A stretch of 64,000 bases of DNA from Pseudomonas nunensis (GTDB taxonomy: Bacteria; Pseudomonadota; Gammaproteobacteria; Pseudomonadales; Pseudomonadaceae). Below the pieces are notes generated by a model, which did not search any database, was not told where the DNA came from, and worked only from the letters and a program-made list of their open reading frames with translations. The translations under genes were made by a program, and so were the position numbers. The DNA lies in NCBI RefSeq assembly GCF_024296925.1, contig NZ_CP101125.1:4094501-4158500 (forward strand), written 5' to 3'. Below are positions 1-7,658 of the stretch, piece by piece. Position 1 is the first letter of the stretch. Every line of letters starts with the position of its first letter.

Positions 1-80
1 TGCTCGCGAAGGCGGTGTGTCAGTCACATCATTGCTGAATGACCCACCGCTTTCGCGAGCAAGCCCGCTCCCACAAGGGG
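1..80. repeat. REP-like palindromic repeat (GCGGGCTTGCTCGCGAA family)
   Basis: The two halves are inverted: GCTCGCGAAGGCGGTG near position 2 and CACCGCTTTCGCGAGC near 46, followed by AAGCCCGCTCCCACA. The same core recurs at about 30347, 33793, 46338 and 59621. It lies beyond the 3' end of the adjacent diguanylate cyclase/phosphodiesterase gene, so it could help end or stabilise that transcript. Confidence 0.8.
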
Positions 81-101
81 ATTGGGGGCAGGCACAAAAT
101 A

Positions 102-1802
102 TCAGCCAACTTGATCCAGCACTTGCCATTCCACCGGCGCAACAAACCCCGCAACCCAGGCCGGCACCTCGGCGGGCGGCATCGGTTTGGCAATGAAATA
201 GCCCTGCGCCACTTCGCAGCCGAGTTCCAGCAACAATCGACCATGTTCGATACTCTCCAATCCTTCGGCAATCACTTGCCGGCCAAACGCCCGGGCCAGG
301 CCGATCACGGCAGTAGTCAGGGCCAGATCGTCACGATCGTGGAGAATGTCGCGTACAAAGGATTTATCGATCTTGATGGTTTGCGTGCGCAGGCGCTTGA
401 GGTAGCTCAGCGACGAATAACCCGTACCGAAATCCCCTAGCGAAAACTGCACCCCCAGCGCCTGGCAAGCCTGTAAACAGGCACTGACGTGCTGGATGTT
501 TTCCACGGCCACCGACTCGACGATTTCCAGGTCCAGCAGTTGCGGCGCGACTTGATTATGTCGGGCAAGCACCTGCCTGAGCCGTTCAACGAAATCCGCG
601 CGCTGAAAATGTCGCGCCGCGATATTAATGCTGATCGGCCAGCCCTGCCCCGCCTGCTGCCAGTGGTGCAACTGTGACAAGACCTGATCCATCACCCATT
701 CACCGATGTCGATGATCAGATCCGTTTCTTCCACCAACGGCAGAAACTCGCGCGGTAGCACCAGGCCGTTTTGCGGATGCTCCCAACGCAACAACGCCTC
801 GAAACCGACCACCTCTCCGCGACGCATGTTCACCTTGGGCTGGAAATGCAGGCGCAACTCGCCGCCCACCAAGGCCTGACGAACCCGCTCGACGGTCTGG
901 TGCGTGGCTTTGACTTCCTGGTCGCGGGACACATCGAACAGATGAAAACGGTTACGCCCGCGCTGCTTGGCCACATACATCGCCTGATCGGCGTGGCGCA
1001 ACAGGGTTTCGGCATCTTCGTTGTCGTACGGAAACAGGGTCACGCCAATGCTGGCGAACACATTGACGTCCTTGCCATGCAGCGAATACGGCGCCGAGAT
1101 CGCCCCCAGCACCCGATTCAGTGCCGAGCGCAGTTCCGGCATGTCCCGCACGTAACGCAACACCAGCACAAACTCGTCACCGGCCAGCCGCGCCACCACA
1201 TCTTCGCCGCGCACAATCGTGCGCAAACGCTTGGCCACTTCCACCAGCAATAGATCGCCGCTGGCATGCCCGTAGCCGTCGTTGACGGCCTTGAAGCCAT
1301 CGAGGTCGAGCATGCACACCGCCAGCGGGATGTTTTCCTGGCGGGAGAACTCCAGCGCCTGATCCAGCAAATCCGAAAGGAACGCGCGATTGGGCAGGCC
1401 GGTCAATACATCATGTCCGACCCGCCATTGCAGAGAATGCAGCAATTGACGTTTTTCGCTGATGTCGAAGCGAATCGACAAGTAGCGGTCAACCCGCCCG
1501 GTGGTGTCGTTGAGCACCGGCACCATGGTGCTTTCGACCCAATACAGGCTGCCATCCTTGGCGCGATTGCAGATTTCGCCCTTCCAGATCTCACCCAAGG
1601 CAATGGTGCGCCAAAGCGTGGCGAAGAAATCGGCGGAGTGCAGGCCGGAATTCAACAGGCGATGGTTTTGTCCGATCAATTCCTCGCGGCTGTAGCCGGA
1701 GATGGCGCAGAACTGATCGTTGACGTAAGTGATCCGGCCGCTCAGATCCGTTTCGGAAAAAATGGCGGCGGCGTCCACGGCCCTGCGGTATTTCTCATCC
1801 AT
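102..1802 (-). CDS. PAS-GGDEF-EAL cyclic-di-GMP signalling protein
   Basis: 566 residues. An N-terminal PAS domain (about 10-120) is followed by a GGDEF domain (about 125-290) and an EAL domain (about 305-555); no membrane segment is visible. The cyclase motif reads AGDEF (207-211), a form still found in active enzymes, with an RGED inhibitory site (198-201) five residues upstream. The EAL motif (335-337), the Asn at 393, the Glu in EIVES and the later Lys, Glu and Gln of the phosphodiesterase site are present. The DDFGTG metal-binding motif is altered to GDFGTG, with Gly at 456. Family knowledge says the first Asp is a metal ligand, so phosphodiesterase activity may be weak or lost. The start is an ATG; the gene stands alone. 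Confidence 0.93.
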   Translation of the reverse strand: MDEKYRRAVDAAAIFSETDLSGRITYVNDQFCAISGYSREELIGQNHRLLNSGLHSADFFATLWRTIALGEIWKGEICNRAKDGSLYWVESTMVPVLNDTTGRVDRYLSIRFDISEKRQLLHSLQWRVGHDVLTGLPNRAFLSDLLDQALEFSRQENIPLAVCMLDLDGFKAVNDGYGHASGDLLLVEVAKRLRTIVRGEDVVARLAGDEFVLVLRYVRDMPELRSALNRVLGAISAPYSLHGKDVNVFASIGVTLFPYDNEDAETLLRHADQAMYVAKQRGRNRFHLFDVSRDQEVKATHQTVERVRQALVGGELRLHFQPKVNMRRGEVVGFEALLRWEHPQNGLVLPREFLPLVEETDLIIDIGEWVMDQVLSQLHHWQQAGQGWPISINIAARHFQRADFVERLRQVLARHNQVAPQLLDLEIVESVAVENIQHVSACLQACQALGVQFSLGDFGTGYSSLSYLKRLRTQTIKIDKSFVRDILHDRDDLALTTAVIGLARAFGRQVIAEGLESIEHGRLLLELGCEVAQGYFIAKPMPPAEVPAWVAGFVAPVEWQVLDQVG

Positions 1803-2218
1803 GAGTCAGGCTCGCCTGTCGCTAGCGGTGGTACCGCTCGACCAGCACACAATGCCCGGAAGAGATGTTTTGAAACGGTCTGCGCAGAGACACGTGCTTA
1901 CTCCATGACAGCATTTGATGGCCCCGGGACAGCCGAAGATCAACTAGGCTCAAAAGCCTCGGCGAAATTGGAAACGGCGATCCAGACAACATTTTGCAAG
2001 GCATCTGGTCACTCGCGGCAACCCCACACACCTGGCAATGGAACGCAACGCTGGCAGCTCCATGTCGCCTTAACTTCTGAAAGCAGGTCACCAAATGCCC
2101 CCTTTGAGCGGCGATTCTACGAAATGCATCACATTTTGCAAAGCAAGGTGATGGATCATGCAGTTGCCTAATGCAAAAATCTATCGTTAAGTTCTTGATT
2201 CTAAATGGGAATTGAGCG
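1803..2218. other. Intergenic region without a convincing gene
   Basis: Divergent gap of 416 bp between the GGDEF-EAL gene and the Xre regulator, so promoters for both are expected here. Open frames on both strands exist but lack ribosome sites and recognisable protein character. A small hairpin (AGGCT CAAA AGCCT, near 1948) is the only structure seen. Confidence 0.5.
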
Positions 2219-2533
2219 ATGCAAATTTCAAGTTTGGGTCCAGCCATACGACGCTATCGCAAGGTCGCGGGGCTTACTCAGGCTGAACTCGGCGAAAAAA
2301 CCGGTTTTGACCCCAAAACCATCAGCCGCTTCGAAACCGGCACCTATACCCCCAGCGTGGAAGCATTGTTCCTGCTTGCCGATGTGCTGGGCGTGAAGCT
2401 GAAAGCGTTTTTCGCAGATATGGGCGATGAAGACGAACAGCGGGCGTACCTGTTCAGCGTCATACACAAAGCCACCTCAAAGGATCTGGGAAAGCTGATC
2501 GCTGCGGTTGACCAGGCCTTGTCCAAGCCTTAG
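2219..2533 (+). CDS. Small Xre-family helix-turn-helix regulator
   Basis: 104 residues. The N-terminal two thirds form a typical Xre/Cro HTH_3 domain (about 7-62): a helix with RRYRKVAGLTQAELGEKTG, then the recognition helix around KTISRFETG. The C-terminal tail (about 65-104) is helical and probably dimerises. It is expected to bind DNA in the cytoplasm; targets are unknown. The start at 2219 is followed directly by the domain; the upstream sequence gives only a weak ribosome site. A clear terminator follows the stop codon, so it is a single-gene transcript. Confidence 0.88.
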   Translation: MQISSLGPAIRRYRKVAGLTQAELGEKTGFDPKTISRFETGTYTPSVEALFLLADVLGVKLKAFFADMGDEDEQRAYLFSVIHKATSKDLGKLIAAVDQALSKP

Positions 2534-2544
2534 TGCCAGTAATA

Positions 2545-2585
2545 AAAAGGCAGATCTGTCGACTCGACCGATCTGCCTTTTGTTT
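2545..2585 (+). terminator. Intrinsic terminator after the Xre gene
   Basis: A 12-bp stem (AAAAGGCAGATC paired with GATCTGCCTTTT, 2545-2556 and 2570-2581) with a 13-nt loop, followed by T-rich sequence. Confidence 0.85.
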
Positions 2586-2678
2586 ATTCAGGCGCCAGCA
2601 ATCGCCTCGAAGAACGTGCACCGGTAATGGCCATCCGATATCCTTGCGTGAAATTAATTCAAAATGTAAGGGAATACG

Positions 2679-3587
2679 ATGAAACGCCTCCGTCCGTTCT
2701 TGATGGCCGCAATGCTGTGCGCACTGCATAACCCCGCACAAGCGGCCACCACGCCCCCGCCAGAAACCGTCGAAGCTGCCCAAGTGGAGCAAACGCCCGA
2801 GCAGTTTCTGGCCTCCCTGAAGAAACAGCACGGCACCATCACCCTGCCCAACGGCATTGCGACGATGAAGCTCAACGACGAGTTTTATTACCTCAACCCC
2901 AAAGACACCGAGCGCTTGCTGACCGAAGGCTGGGGCAACCCACCGGGCACCGAGACGCTGGGCATGATCATCCCGGCCGGCGTGAACCCGCTGACCGCCA
3001 GCGGCTGGGGCGTGATCGTCAGCTACAGCGAAGACGGGCACGTTTCCGACGAGGATGCGGCAAAAATCGACTACGCCGACCTGCTCAAGCAAATGCAGGA
3101 AGAGGACGAGGAAGACAATAAGGAACGTCAGAAACAAGGCTATGCCGGCCTGCACCTGCTTGGCTGGGCTGAGCAACCGCATTACGACGGCGCCAGCCAC
3201 AAAATGTATTGGGCACGGGAACTGAAATCCGACGATGCCAAAGACAGCACCCTGAACTACAGCATTCGGGTACTGGGCCGTAAAGGCGTACTGGAACTGA
3301 ACGCGGTGGCCGCTATGGCGGACCTGCCGATGGTCAAGAAAGAACTGCCGAAAGTCATCGCCTTCACCAACTTCACCGACGGCAACCTTTATACCGACTA
3401 CAGCCCAGCCACCGACAAACTGGCGTCTTATGGTCTGGCGGCATTGGTGGGTGGTGGCCTGGCGGCGAAGGCCGGGTTGTTTGCCAAGATCGGCATCTTC
3501 CTGCTGGCGGCGAAGAAATTCCTGATTGTCGGGCTGGTGGTCATCGCGGGCTTCTTGCGCAAACTGTTCAGCCGTAAAAAGACTTAA
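2679..3587 (+). CDS. DUF2167 family membrane protein
   Basis: 302 residues. An N-terminal signal peptide (positively charged MKRLRP, hydrophobic stretch, cleavage expected after AQA near residue 22) precedes a long soluble domain with the conserved features of DUF2167, including the block around YYLNPKDTERLLTEGWGNPPG. Two hydrophobic segments near the C-terminus (about 248-268 and 275-293) anchor it, followed by a basic tail. The function of the family is not established. A good ribosome site (AAGGGAA) precedes the ATG. It is the last chromosomal gene before the island. Confidence 0.88.
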   Translation: MKRLRPFLMAAMLCALHNPAQAATTPPPETVEAAQVEQTPEQFLASLKKQHGTITLPNGIATMKLNDEFYYLNPKDTERLLTEGWGNPPGTETLGMIIPAGVNPLTASGWGVIVSYSEDGHVSDEDAAKIDYADLLKQMQEEDEEDNKERQKQGYAGLHLLGWAEQPHYDGASHKMYWARELKSDDAKDSTLNYSIRVLGRKGVLELNAVAAMADLPMVKKELPKVIAFTNFTDGNLYTDYSPATDKLASYGLAALVGGGLAAKAGLFAKIGIFLLAAKKFLIVGLVVIAGFLRKLFSRKKT

Positions 3588-3599
3588 GGGCTTGCCCTT

Positions 3600-3629
3600 C
3601 TGCGCTGCCAGATGATCCTGGCAGCGCAG
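3600..3629 (+). terminator. Palindrome after the DUF2167 gene, possible terminator
   Basis: CTGCGCTGCCAG and its exact complement form a 12-bp stem around a 6-nt loop, 12 bases after the stop codon. There is no T tract, so it may be a transcript-stabilising hairpin rather than a full terminator. Confidence 0.55.
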
Positions 3630-3763
3630 GATTCGCAAACGGCAGGCACAACAAAGCCGCCGCATGACAACGCAGCAGACAAACTAAACATTGGGAATTT
3701 TAAAACGAGGCGTATCGAAGGATGTTGCGCGCGCAAACCTCGAAACTGAGGACTTGGCGTTAT

Positions 3764-3829
3764 GGAGGCAACCCCACCAGCCACACCCCGGCACACAATG
3801 TTCCCGCTGTGGCTGCTTCCTTCCGGATC
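3764..3829. other. Left attachment site (attL), displaced ffs 3' fragment
   Basis: Sixty-six bases identical to 16656-16721, covering the 3' part of 4.5S RNA in minus orientation including the conserved GGAAGGAAGCA loop. Similarity to ffs continues weakly to about 3873 but is interrupted by GCATGCAAGCATGC. No complete ffs can be read here. Confidence 0.92.
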
Positions 3830-3969
3830 ATGCCTAGGTCGCATGCAAGCATGCTCGGGTATCGTTGCAGACGTTATAGGGTAAGGGTTTCAGGCGTTTG
3901 GGGTTGCGAGAAATCTACCGTGCGAACTCACAGCACGAGCAGTCAAAAATCCGAGGTGTAGCCGGCATT

Positions 3970-4003
3970 GTTCCACTCTGCTGTTCCACTTTGGTGTTCC
4001 ACT
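3970..4003 (+). promoter_or_regulatory. Three 13-bp-spaced GTTCCACT repeats before the integrase
   Basis: The octamer GTTCCACT starts at 3970, 3983 and 3996, exactly 13 bp apart, ending one base before the integrase ATG. The array occupies the place where a ribosome site would be, and none is visible. Sequences related to the middle copy (CACTTTGGTG at 16577; GCTGTTCTACTT at 16596) lie just inside the right end. The likely role is integrase or accessory-factor arm sites, and possibly self-repression. Confidence 0.6.
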
Positions 4004-4004
4004 C

Positions 4005-5327
4005 ATGACCTATATAGTCCGCCGCCAGTCCGGTTACTACCTGAACATTCGATTGCCAAAGCATCTGTTTCCGAACCGCCACACCCTGCGTATGTGCTTG
4101 AACTTACGAGAGCGTCAGGCTGCATTATTTCTTGCTGCCTCACTGGCTCAGCGAGTGATCAACCACCTTTTTGAACACCCGATGACAGACCTCCAGACGC
4201 TGCGTGCGTTGTGTTCGCAGTGGCGAAACTCTACCCCCTTGCCAACAATCCAACTTACTGCACGGAAGACCACAACAAGCGCTCCGAAGATCACCAACCA
4301 CAGCCCCACCCTCGCCTCCCTGTCCAAGCTCTATATAGATGAGGGCAAACGTGGTGGTACGTGGCGCGAAGTCAGTACACACGAAGTCGAACGCTCGTTA
4401 CGAGATTTATTTGAGCTGATGGGCGACATGCCCGCTTCTGCATTCGATGTGAATCAAGCCCGGTTGTTGAAAGATCGTCTGAGTCGGTGTCCCCAATACT
4501 TTGCACTGTTGCCACAGTTCAAAAATAAGACGTTGATGCAAGTGATTGAGTCCGGTGGTACGTACAAAACCATCACCGCTGTGACCGTGAACAACCGCCT
4601 ACGCAAGCTTTCGGCGTTTATGAACTGGTGCAAGTCCAATGGTTACGTTGCCGAGAACCCATTGATAGGACTAAAGGTGATGACGGGGCCAGCGAAGGAA
4701 GCACGCCTGTCGTTTGAGCAACACGATCTGAGCACCCTGCTCAATCTGGAAGCACTCAAGGCGGAAGCCCTCAAACATCCTTGGCGGTACTGGTTGCCGC
4801 TACTTGGAAGGTTTACCGGCGCCAGATTGGAAGAACTCTGTCAGTTGCACGTTGCTGATTTCATCACATTACAAGGAGTCGATTGCATACGGATAGACGA
4901 CGGTCACGAATCTCAAAAGCTGAAGAACAGTAGTAGTCGCCGAACCTTGCCAATCCACCCCGCGCTGATCCAGCTCGGGTTGCTCGAATATGTGCAAATT
5001 CAGCGCACTCCAAACTCAGATCGTTTATTCCCTGAGCTGGAACCTGTACGTGGAAAACTAGGGCACGCACCGTCGAAATGGTTTAGTCGGTATCGGACCA
5101 AAATGGGTATCACCGATCCCAAGAAAACCTTTCACAGCTTCCGTCACACAATGATTGATGACCTTAGAGAAGCCGGGGTGCAAGACTCCCTGATCAAGCG
5201 TATTGCAGGCCATGAAGACTCTGCCGTAACCTTCGGTGTTTACGGTAGTCGCATCCCTATTAAAGCAATGGCCGAAGCAATCCTACACCTCAACTTTTGC
5301 TTTGAAAAAGTTGATGTAACTGTCTAA
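4005..5327 (+). CDS. Tyrosine recombinase / integrase of the island
   Basis: 440 residues. An N-terminal DUF6538-like region (about 1-50, beginning with a YIVRRQSGYYLNIRLP block) is followed by a core-binding SAM-like domain (about 105-220) and the catalytic domain (about 235-425). The catalytic residues are visible: Arg in GARLEE (about 274), HxxR in HSFRHT (377-380), His in AGHED (403) and nucleophile Tyr in VYG (413). It should catalyse integration into and, with a directionality factor, excision from ffs. It reads inward from the left attachment site. No Shine-Dalgarno is seen before the ATG, only the triple GTTCCACT repeat, so translation may be weak or controlled. No excisionase was recognised with certainty. 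Confidence 0.94.
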   Translation: MTYIVRRQSGYYLNIRLPKHLFPNRHTLRMCLNLRERQAALFLAASLAQRVINHLFEHPMTDLQTLRALCSQWRNSTPLPTIQLTARKTTTSAPKITNHSPTLASLSKLYIDEGKRGGTWREVSTHEVERSLRDLFELMGDMPASAFDVNQARLLKDRLSRCPQYFALLPQFKNKTLMQVIESGGTYKTITAVTVNNRLRKLSAFMNWCKSNGYVAENPLIGLKVMTGPAKEARLSFEQHDLSTLLNLEALKAEALKHPWRYWLPLLGRFTGARLEELCQLHVADFITLQGVDCIRIDDGHESQKLKNSSSRRTLPIHPALIQLGLLEYVQIQRTPNSDRLFPELEPVRGKLGHAPSKWFSRYRTKMGITDPKKTFHSFRHTMIDDLREAGVQDSLIKRIAGHEDSAVTFGVYGSRIPIKAMAEAILHLNFCFEKVDVTV

Positions 5328-5344
5328 TAAAGTTTGGACACATC

Positions 5345-5374
5345 TTGACAAATGCAAATGATTCGTGTTATCAT
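5345..5374 (+). promoter_or_regulatory. Sigma-70 promoter in the island leader region
   Basis: A perfect -35 TTGACA (5345-5350) and a -10 TATCAT (5369-5374) are separated by 18 bp. Transcription would start near 5381 and run rightward toward the small-gene cluster. Confidence 0.75.
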
Positions 5375-5380
5375 GATCTT

Positions 5381-5540
5381 ATGTGGAGTTGACGGCAACA
5401 CTCTGACTAATTCAGTGTAGCCCTCCCGCTGAAGTGCTCTTACGAATCTTTTGCCATTCCTTCTTAAGGTTCGTCGTTTGTTGTTGTCCTCCCGCTAATT
5501 CATCTAAAGCCACTCCTTAACCGGTTTGGCTTTTTCTTTT
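5381..5540 (+). ncRNA. Candidate small RNA or attenuated leader
   Basis: Between the strong promoter and the next gene lies about 155 nt ending in an intrinsic terminator (stem AAAGCCA/TGGCTTT, 5506-5533, then TTTTTC). No plausible protein is encoded; an ATG TGG AGT TGA sits exactly at the predicted 5' end. The motif CCTCCCGCT occurs twice (5422-5430 and 5488-5496); such C-rich segments can pair with ribosome-binding sites. It could be a stand-alone sRNA or a leader whose terminator controls the downstream genes. Not matched to a known RNA family. Confidence 0.45.
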
Positions 5541-5589
5541 CCTGCTGTAAACACTTACAGACACTTTTTAATTATCAGAGGTAAATTCT

Positions 5590-5826
5590 ATGACGTACTG
5601 CCGTGCGTGTAATTCCCCATTGTTAAACCGACGGGCACACGCAACTACATGTAATTCCGTTTGCCGTAATCGAGCGTGGCGACAATCACGCATTACTATG
5701 TTGCCAGTACAACTGATGCTCAGTATTGCCAATCATTCATTCTTTACCAAAGCTGCTGATGCTGCTGGCGTTTCAATTAATGATCATCTACATGATCGCT
5801 TAACTAAAACCATGGAGTGTGTATAA
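5590..5826 (+). CDS. Small zinc-ribbon-like protein, unknown function
   Basis: 78 residues. The N-terminal half has CxxC at residues 4-7 and Cys at 21 and 25 before the block CRNRAWR, a pattern seen in small metal-binding proteins of mobile elements. The second half (about 45-75) is helical and ends in VSINDHLHDRL, resembling part of a ribbon-helix-helix fold. It follows the predicted promoter and leader, with the ribosome site AGAGGTAA upstream. The stop codon abuts the next start codon, so the two are probably co-translated. Possible role: DNA-binding regulator. No family could be named. Confidence 0.7.
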   Translation: MTYCRACNSPLLNRRAHATTCNSVCRNRAWRQSRITMLPVQLMLSIANHSFFTKAADAAGVSINDHLHDRLTKTMECV

Positions 5827-5982
5827 ATGCGAGTACAACTGAACGACCGAGCAGTGTTTCAACTTGAAGAGTTAATGCGTCGTGCTGGTCACACAAGTTA
5901 CCAGCATTGTCTTCAAGTTTTGCTGACCACGGTTACGAACAACCTACGTCAGCAAGACGCGAAGAAAGCTTCAAACATCTAA
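5827..5982 (+). CDS. Very small ribbon-helix-helix-like protein
   Basis: 51 residues, beginning immediately after the previous stop codon (TAA then ATG). The predicted order is a short strand (RVQLND), a helix (RAVFQLEELMRRAG), a turn and a second helix (YQHCLQVLLTTV), which is the layout of Arc/MetJ-type repressors. It is inferred to be a dimeric DNA-binding protein, perhaps acting on the element's own promoters or as an integrase accessory. The call rests on pattern only; there is no paired toxin gene nearby. Confidence 0.55.
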   Translation: MRVQLNDRAVFQLEELMRRAGHTSYQHCLQVLLTTVTNNLRQQDAKKASNI

Positions 5983-6049
5983 CCACCCATTCGTCCTAAA
6001 ATACTTTAACCACAAGTCAGAGGGAGCAACGACCAAACAAGGAAAACCA

Positions 6050-6286
6050 GTGCCTAATTATATCATCGTAAACAAACCATCTCAGTTGATCCTGAAAGTA
6101 ATAACAACATCTCATCAGCCAACACCTGATCACGACCATGTATTTCATCCAGTTTCAACCGCTGTGCTTAATAAATATTACAAGCTAGCTACTAAAGCGC
6201 GTCGTGCTGGCATGTTGGTCAATGTGGGTGACCTTGTTGCTGTAAGCCCAAGTTTCTTGGAATCACTTGCAAATTCAAAGCATTAA
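6050..6286 (+). CDS. Small protein of unknown function
   Basis: 78 residues with a GTG start preceded by AAGGAAAA at good spacing. It has a basic central helix (about 42-58, KYYKLATKARRAG) and a hydrophobic-edge C-terminal part. No signal peptide, membrane segment or known motif was seen. It lies in the same direction as its neighbours, 67 bp after the ribbon-helix-helix-like gene. Not recognised. Confidence 0.55.
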   Translation: MPNYIIVNKPSQLILKVITTSHQPTPDHDHVFHPVSTAVLNKYYKLATKARRAGMLVNVGDLVAVSPSFLESLANSKH

Positions 6287-6454
6287 CACTAAGCCATTTC
6301 ATTGACCGAAATCGAATAAATATGCGTACTCCTGACTACCCTACAGGGTACGGTGTTTTGCATGTCTACACCCCTTGTAAACCGGGCATCTAAAACGCCC
6401 AAAACACCTTATTTCAGGTGTCGTCCAGCACAAACAAAAAAAAGGAATATAACA

Positions 6455-6658
6455 ATGAACACAGTTAATGAAGTCACAACACCTATGCTTGAACGTCACC
6501 TTGCCGTTGCTCAGATAAAACACTACTTCCATCTGCAACAATCTGCTATTGCCGTCAGCGACCATCGCGAATGTCGTCGTGTCACTACACAGCTTGACCG
6601 AATGGTTAACGAATATGGTGTCAGTGCTTTGCATGAAGCTATGGAGGAATTGCGATGA
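6455..6658 (+). CDS. Small helical protein of unknown function
   Basis: 67 residues. The ATG at 6455 is chosen because AAAGGAA lies about 8 bases upstream; the open frame extends further up without a ribosome site. The protein is probably all-helical (MLERHLAVAQIKHYFHLQQ, then RRVTTQLDRMVNEYG). Its end overlaps the next start by the ATGA coupling seen in tight operons. The 168-bp gap before it holds a short hairpin (ACACCT TATTTC AGGTGT) but no T tract. Function unknown. Confidence 0.6.
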   Translation: MNTVNEVTTPMLERHLAVAQIKHYFHLQQSAIAVSDHRECRRVTTQLDRMVNEYGVSALHEAMEELR

Positions 6659-6882
6659 GTACTACTAGTCTAGATTATTTCACGGCTGGCCTCGCAAAAG
6701 CATTCGAACGTCGAGCCAAGAAACAACCTACAAATCAACATACGCAGAAGGTTGCTGGCAATGTAGTTACCAGTAATAAAAATACCACTACTAAACTCAG
6801 TGATGAAGCATACAAATCATCTCTATTGTGCAAGATGAGAGTACGACTTGCACAAATGAAAGCAAATGATAACAGCCAATAA
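6655..6882 (+). CDS. Small basic protein of unknown function
   Basis: 75 residues starting in an ATGA overlap with the preceding gene. It is rich in Lys, Thr and Asn, with a basic helix (about 11-25) and a second helix near the C-terminus (about 53-70). No domain was recognised. Translational coupling suggests it works with the 67-residue protein encoded just upstream. Confidence 0.55.
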   Translation: MSTTSLDYFTAGLAKAFERRAKKQPTNQHTQKVAGNVVTSNKNTTTKLSDEAYKSSLLCKMRVRLAQMKANDNSQ

Positions 6883-6904
6883 AACCAACATAAGGAATAA
6901 TGCA

Positions 6905-7402
6905 ATGACAAATACAGTTACCAACCCACACGCCCACATTTCGATCAGGGGTGTACCACGCAAGTATGACGCCAATGAACTACTTCAACGTCAAAAGGGC
7001 TTTCACGCTATGTATCGATCAACTGACCAAAATTGTGAGATGGTAAGGGGAGAACTTCCATATCTCTTTCTTGCCAAGGTGATCGAGAAACATACGCAAG
7101 GGTTCACCTTGACTGATCGATACCCGATGTCTATGAGTAACATGAAATATCATGCCCATATGGTTAAGCCTGAGCAACTACAGCAAGCTGATTTGGCAAT
7201 CATTGATGAGCGTGTAAAAGCAGAGTACATCAGTGAACTTGAAGCTGAGCGAGAACATTACCGTCAACAGCTTACCCAGCAATTATTGCAGGCAGCCGAA
7301 ACGAAAGAAGCCAAGAAGGTTGCAGACCAAAAGGCGAAACTTCTTGCTAGCATTCAGGCTGAAGTTGACCGCGTGTTCACTGATCTCGTAGTGCCTGAGT
7401 AA
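6905..7402 (+). CDS. Protein of unknown function with C-terminal coiled coil
   Basis: 165 residues from the ATG at 6905, which has AAGGA 8 bases upstream; an in-frame ATG at 6866 lies inside the previous gene and has no ribosome site. The N-terminal 100 residues look globular. The C-terminal part (about 108-155) is a charged Ala/Gln/Lys/Glu-rich helix typical of a coiled coil. It is the last gene of this small-gene run and is followed by a strong terminator. Not recognised; a structural or regulatory role in the element is possible. Confidence 0.65.
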   Translation: MTNTVTNPHAHISIRGVPRKYDANELLQRQKGFHAMYRSTDQNCEMVRGELPYLFLAKVIEKHTQGFTLTDRYPMSMSNMKYHAHMVKPEQLQQADLAIIDERVKAEYISELEAEREHYRQQLTQQLLQAAETKEAKKVADQKAKLLASIQAEVDRVFTDLVVPE

Positions 7403-7489
7403 CACAGCAACAAACGCTTCAAGCGACACCAGACAGGACCTCGTATAACGCGATACAGGCCGTTTCCCAATGCAACCCTACCCATCATG

Positions 7490-7526
7490 GCCCCGACAGC
7501 TTACCAAGGCTGTGCGGGGCTTTTGT
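7490..7526 (+). terminator. Intrinsic terminator ending the small-gene operon
   Basis: GCCCCGACAGC pairs with GCTGTGCGGGGC around an 8-nt loop with one bulge (7490-7520), followed by TTTTGTTTG. Confidence 0.85.
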
Positions 7527-7629
7527 TTGTTGAGATTTACCACTACGGCTCCACCGCAAGTCCACTTTCCGCTCATCTATGACGCGCCTAAGGAAAAATC
7601 TTTAGACAAGTCATTTTGTCAAGCCTTTC

Positions 7630-7658
7630 TTGACGAGTGGTGTGTATTCCTGTATAAG
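7630..7658 (+). promoter_or_regulatory. Sigma-70 promoter for the HTH gene
   Basis: A -35 TTGACG (7630-7635) and a -10 TATAAG (7653-7658) are separated by 17 bp. This leaves an untranslated leader of about 150 nt before the start codon at 7819. Confidence 0.7.

Noticed and set aside
1822..2247. 141-codon minus-strand frame before the Xre gene
   Set aside because: It overlaps the start of the Xre gene and reads unlike a folded protein; no ribosome site.
3764..3829. Second functional ffs gene at the left end
   Set aside because: Only the 3' 66 bases match exactly. The 5' half is degenerate, cannot pair with the 3' end, and has no promoter like that of the right copy.
5506..5540. Rho-independent terminator belonging to the integrase gene
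   Set aside because: It lies about 180 bp past the integrase stop and downstream of a strong separate promoter, so it fits the leader or small-RNA unit better.
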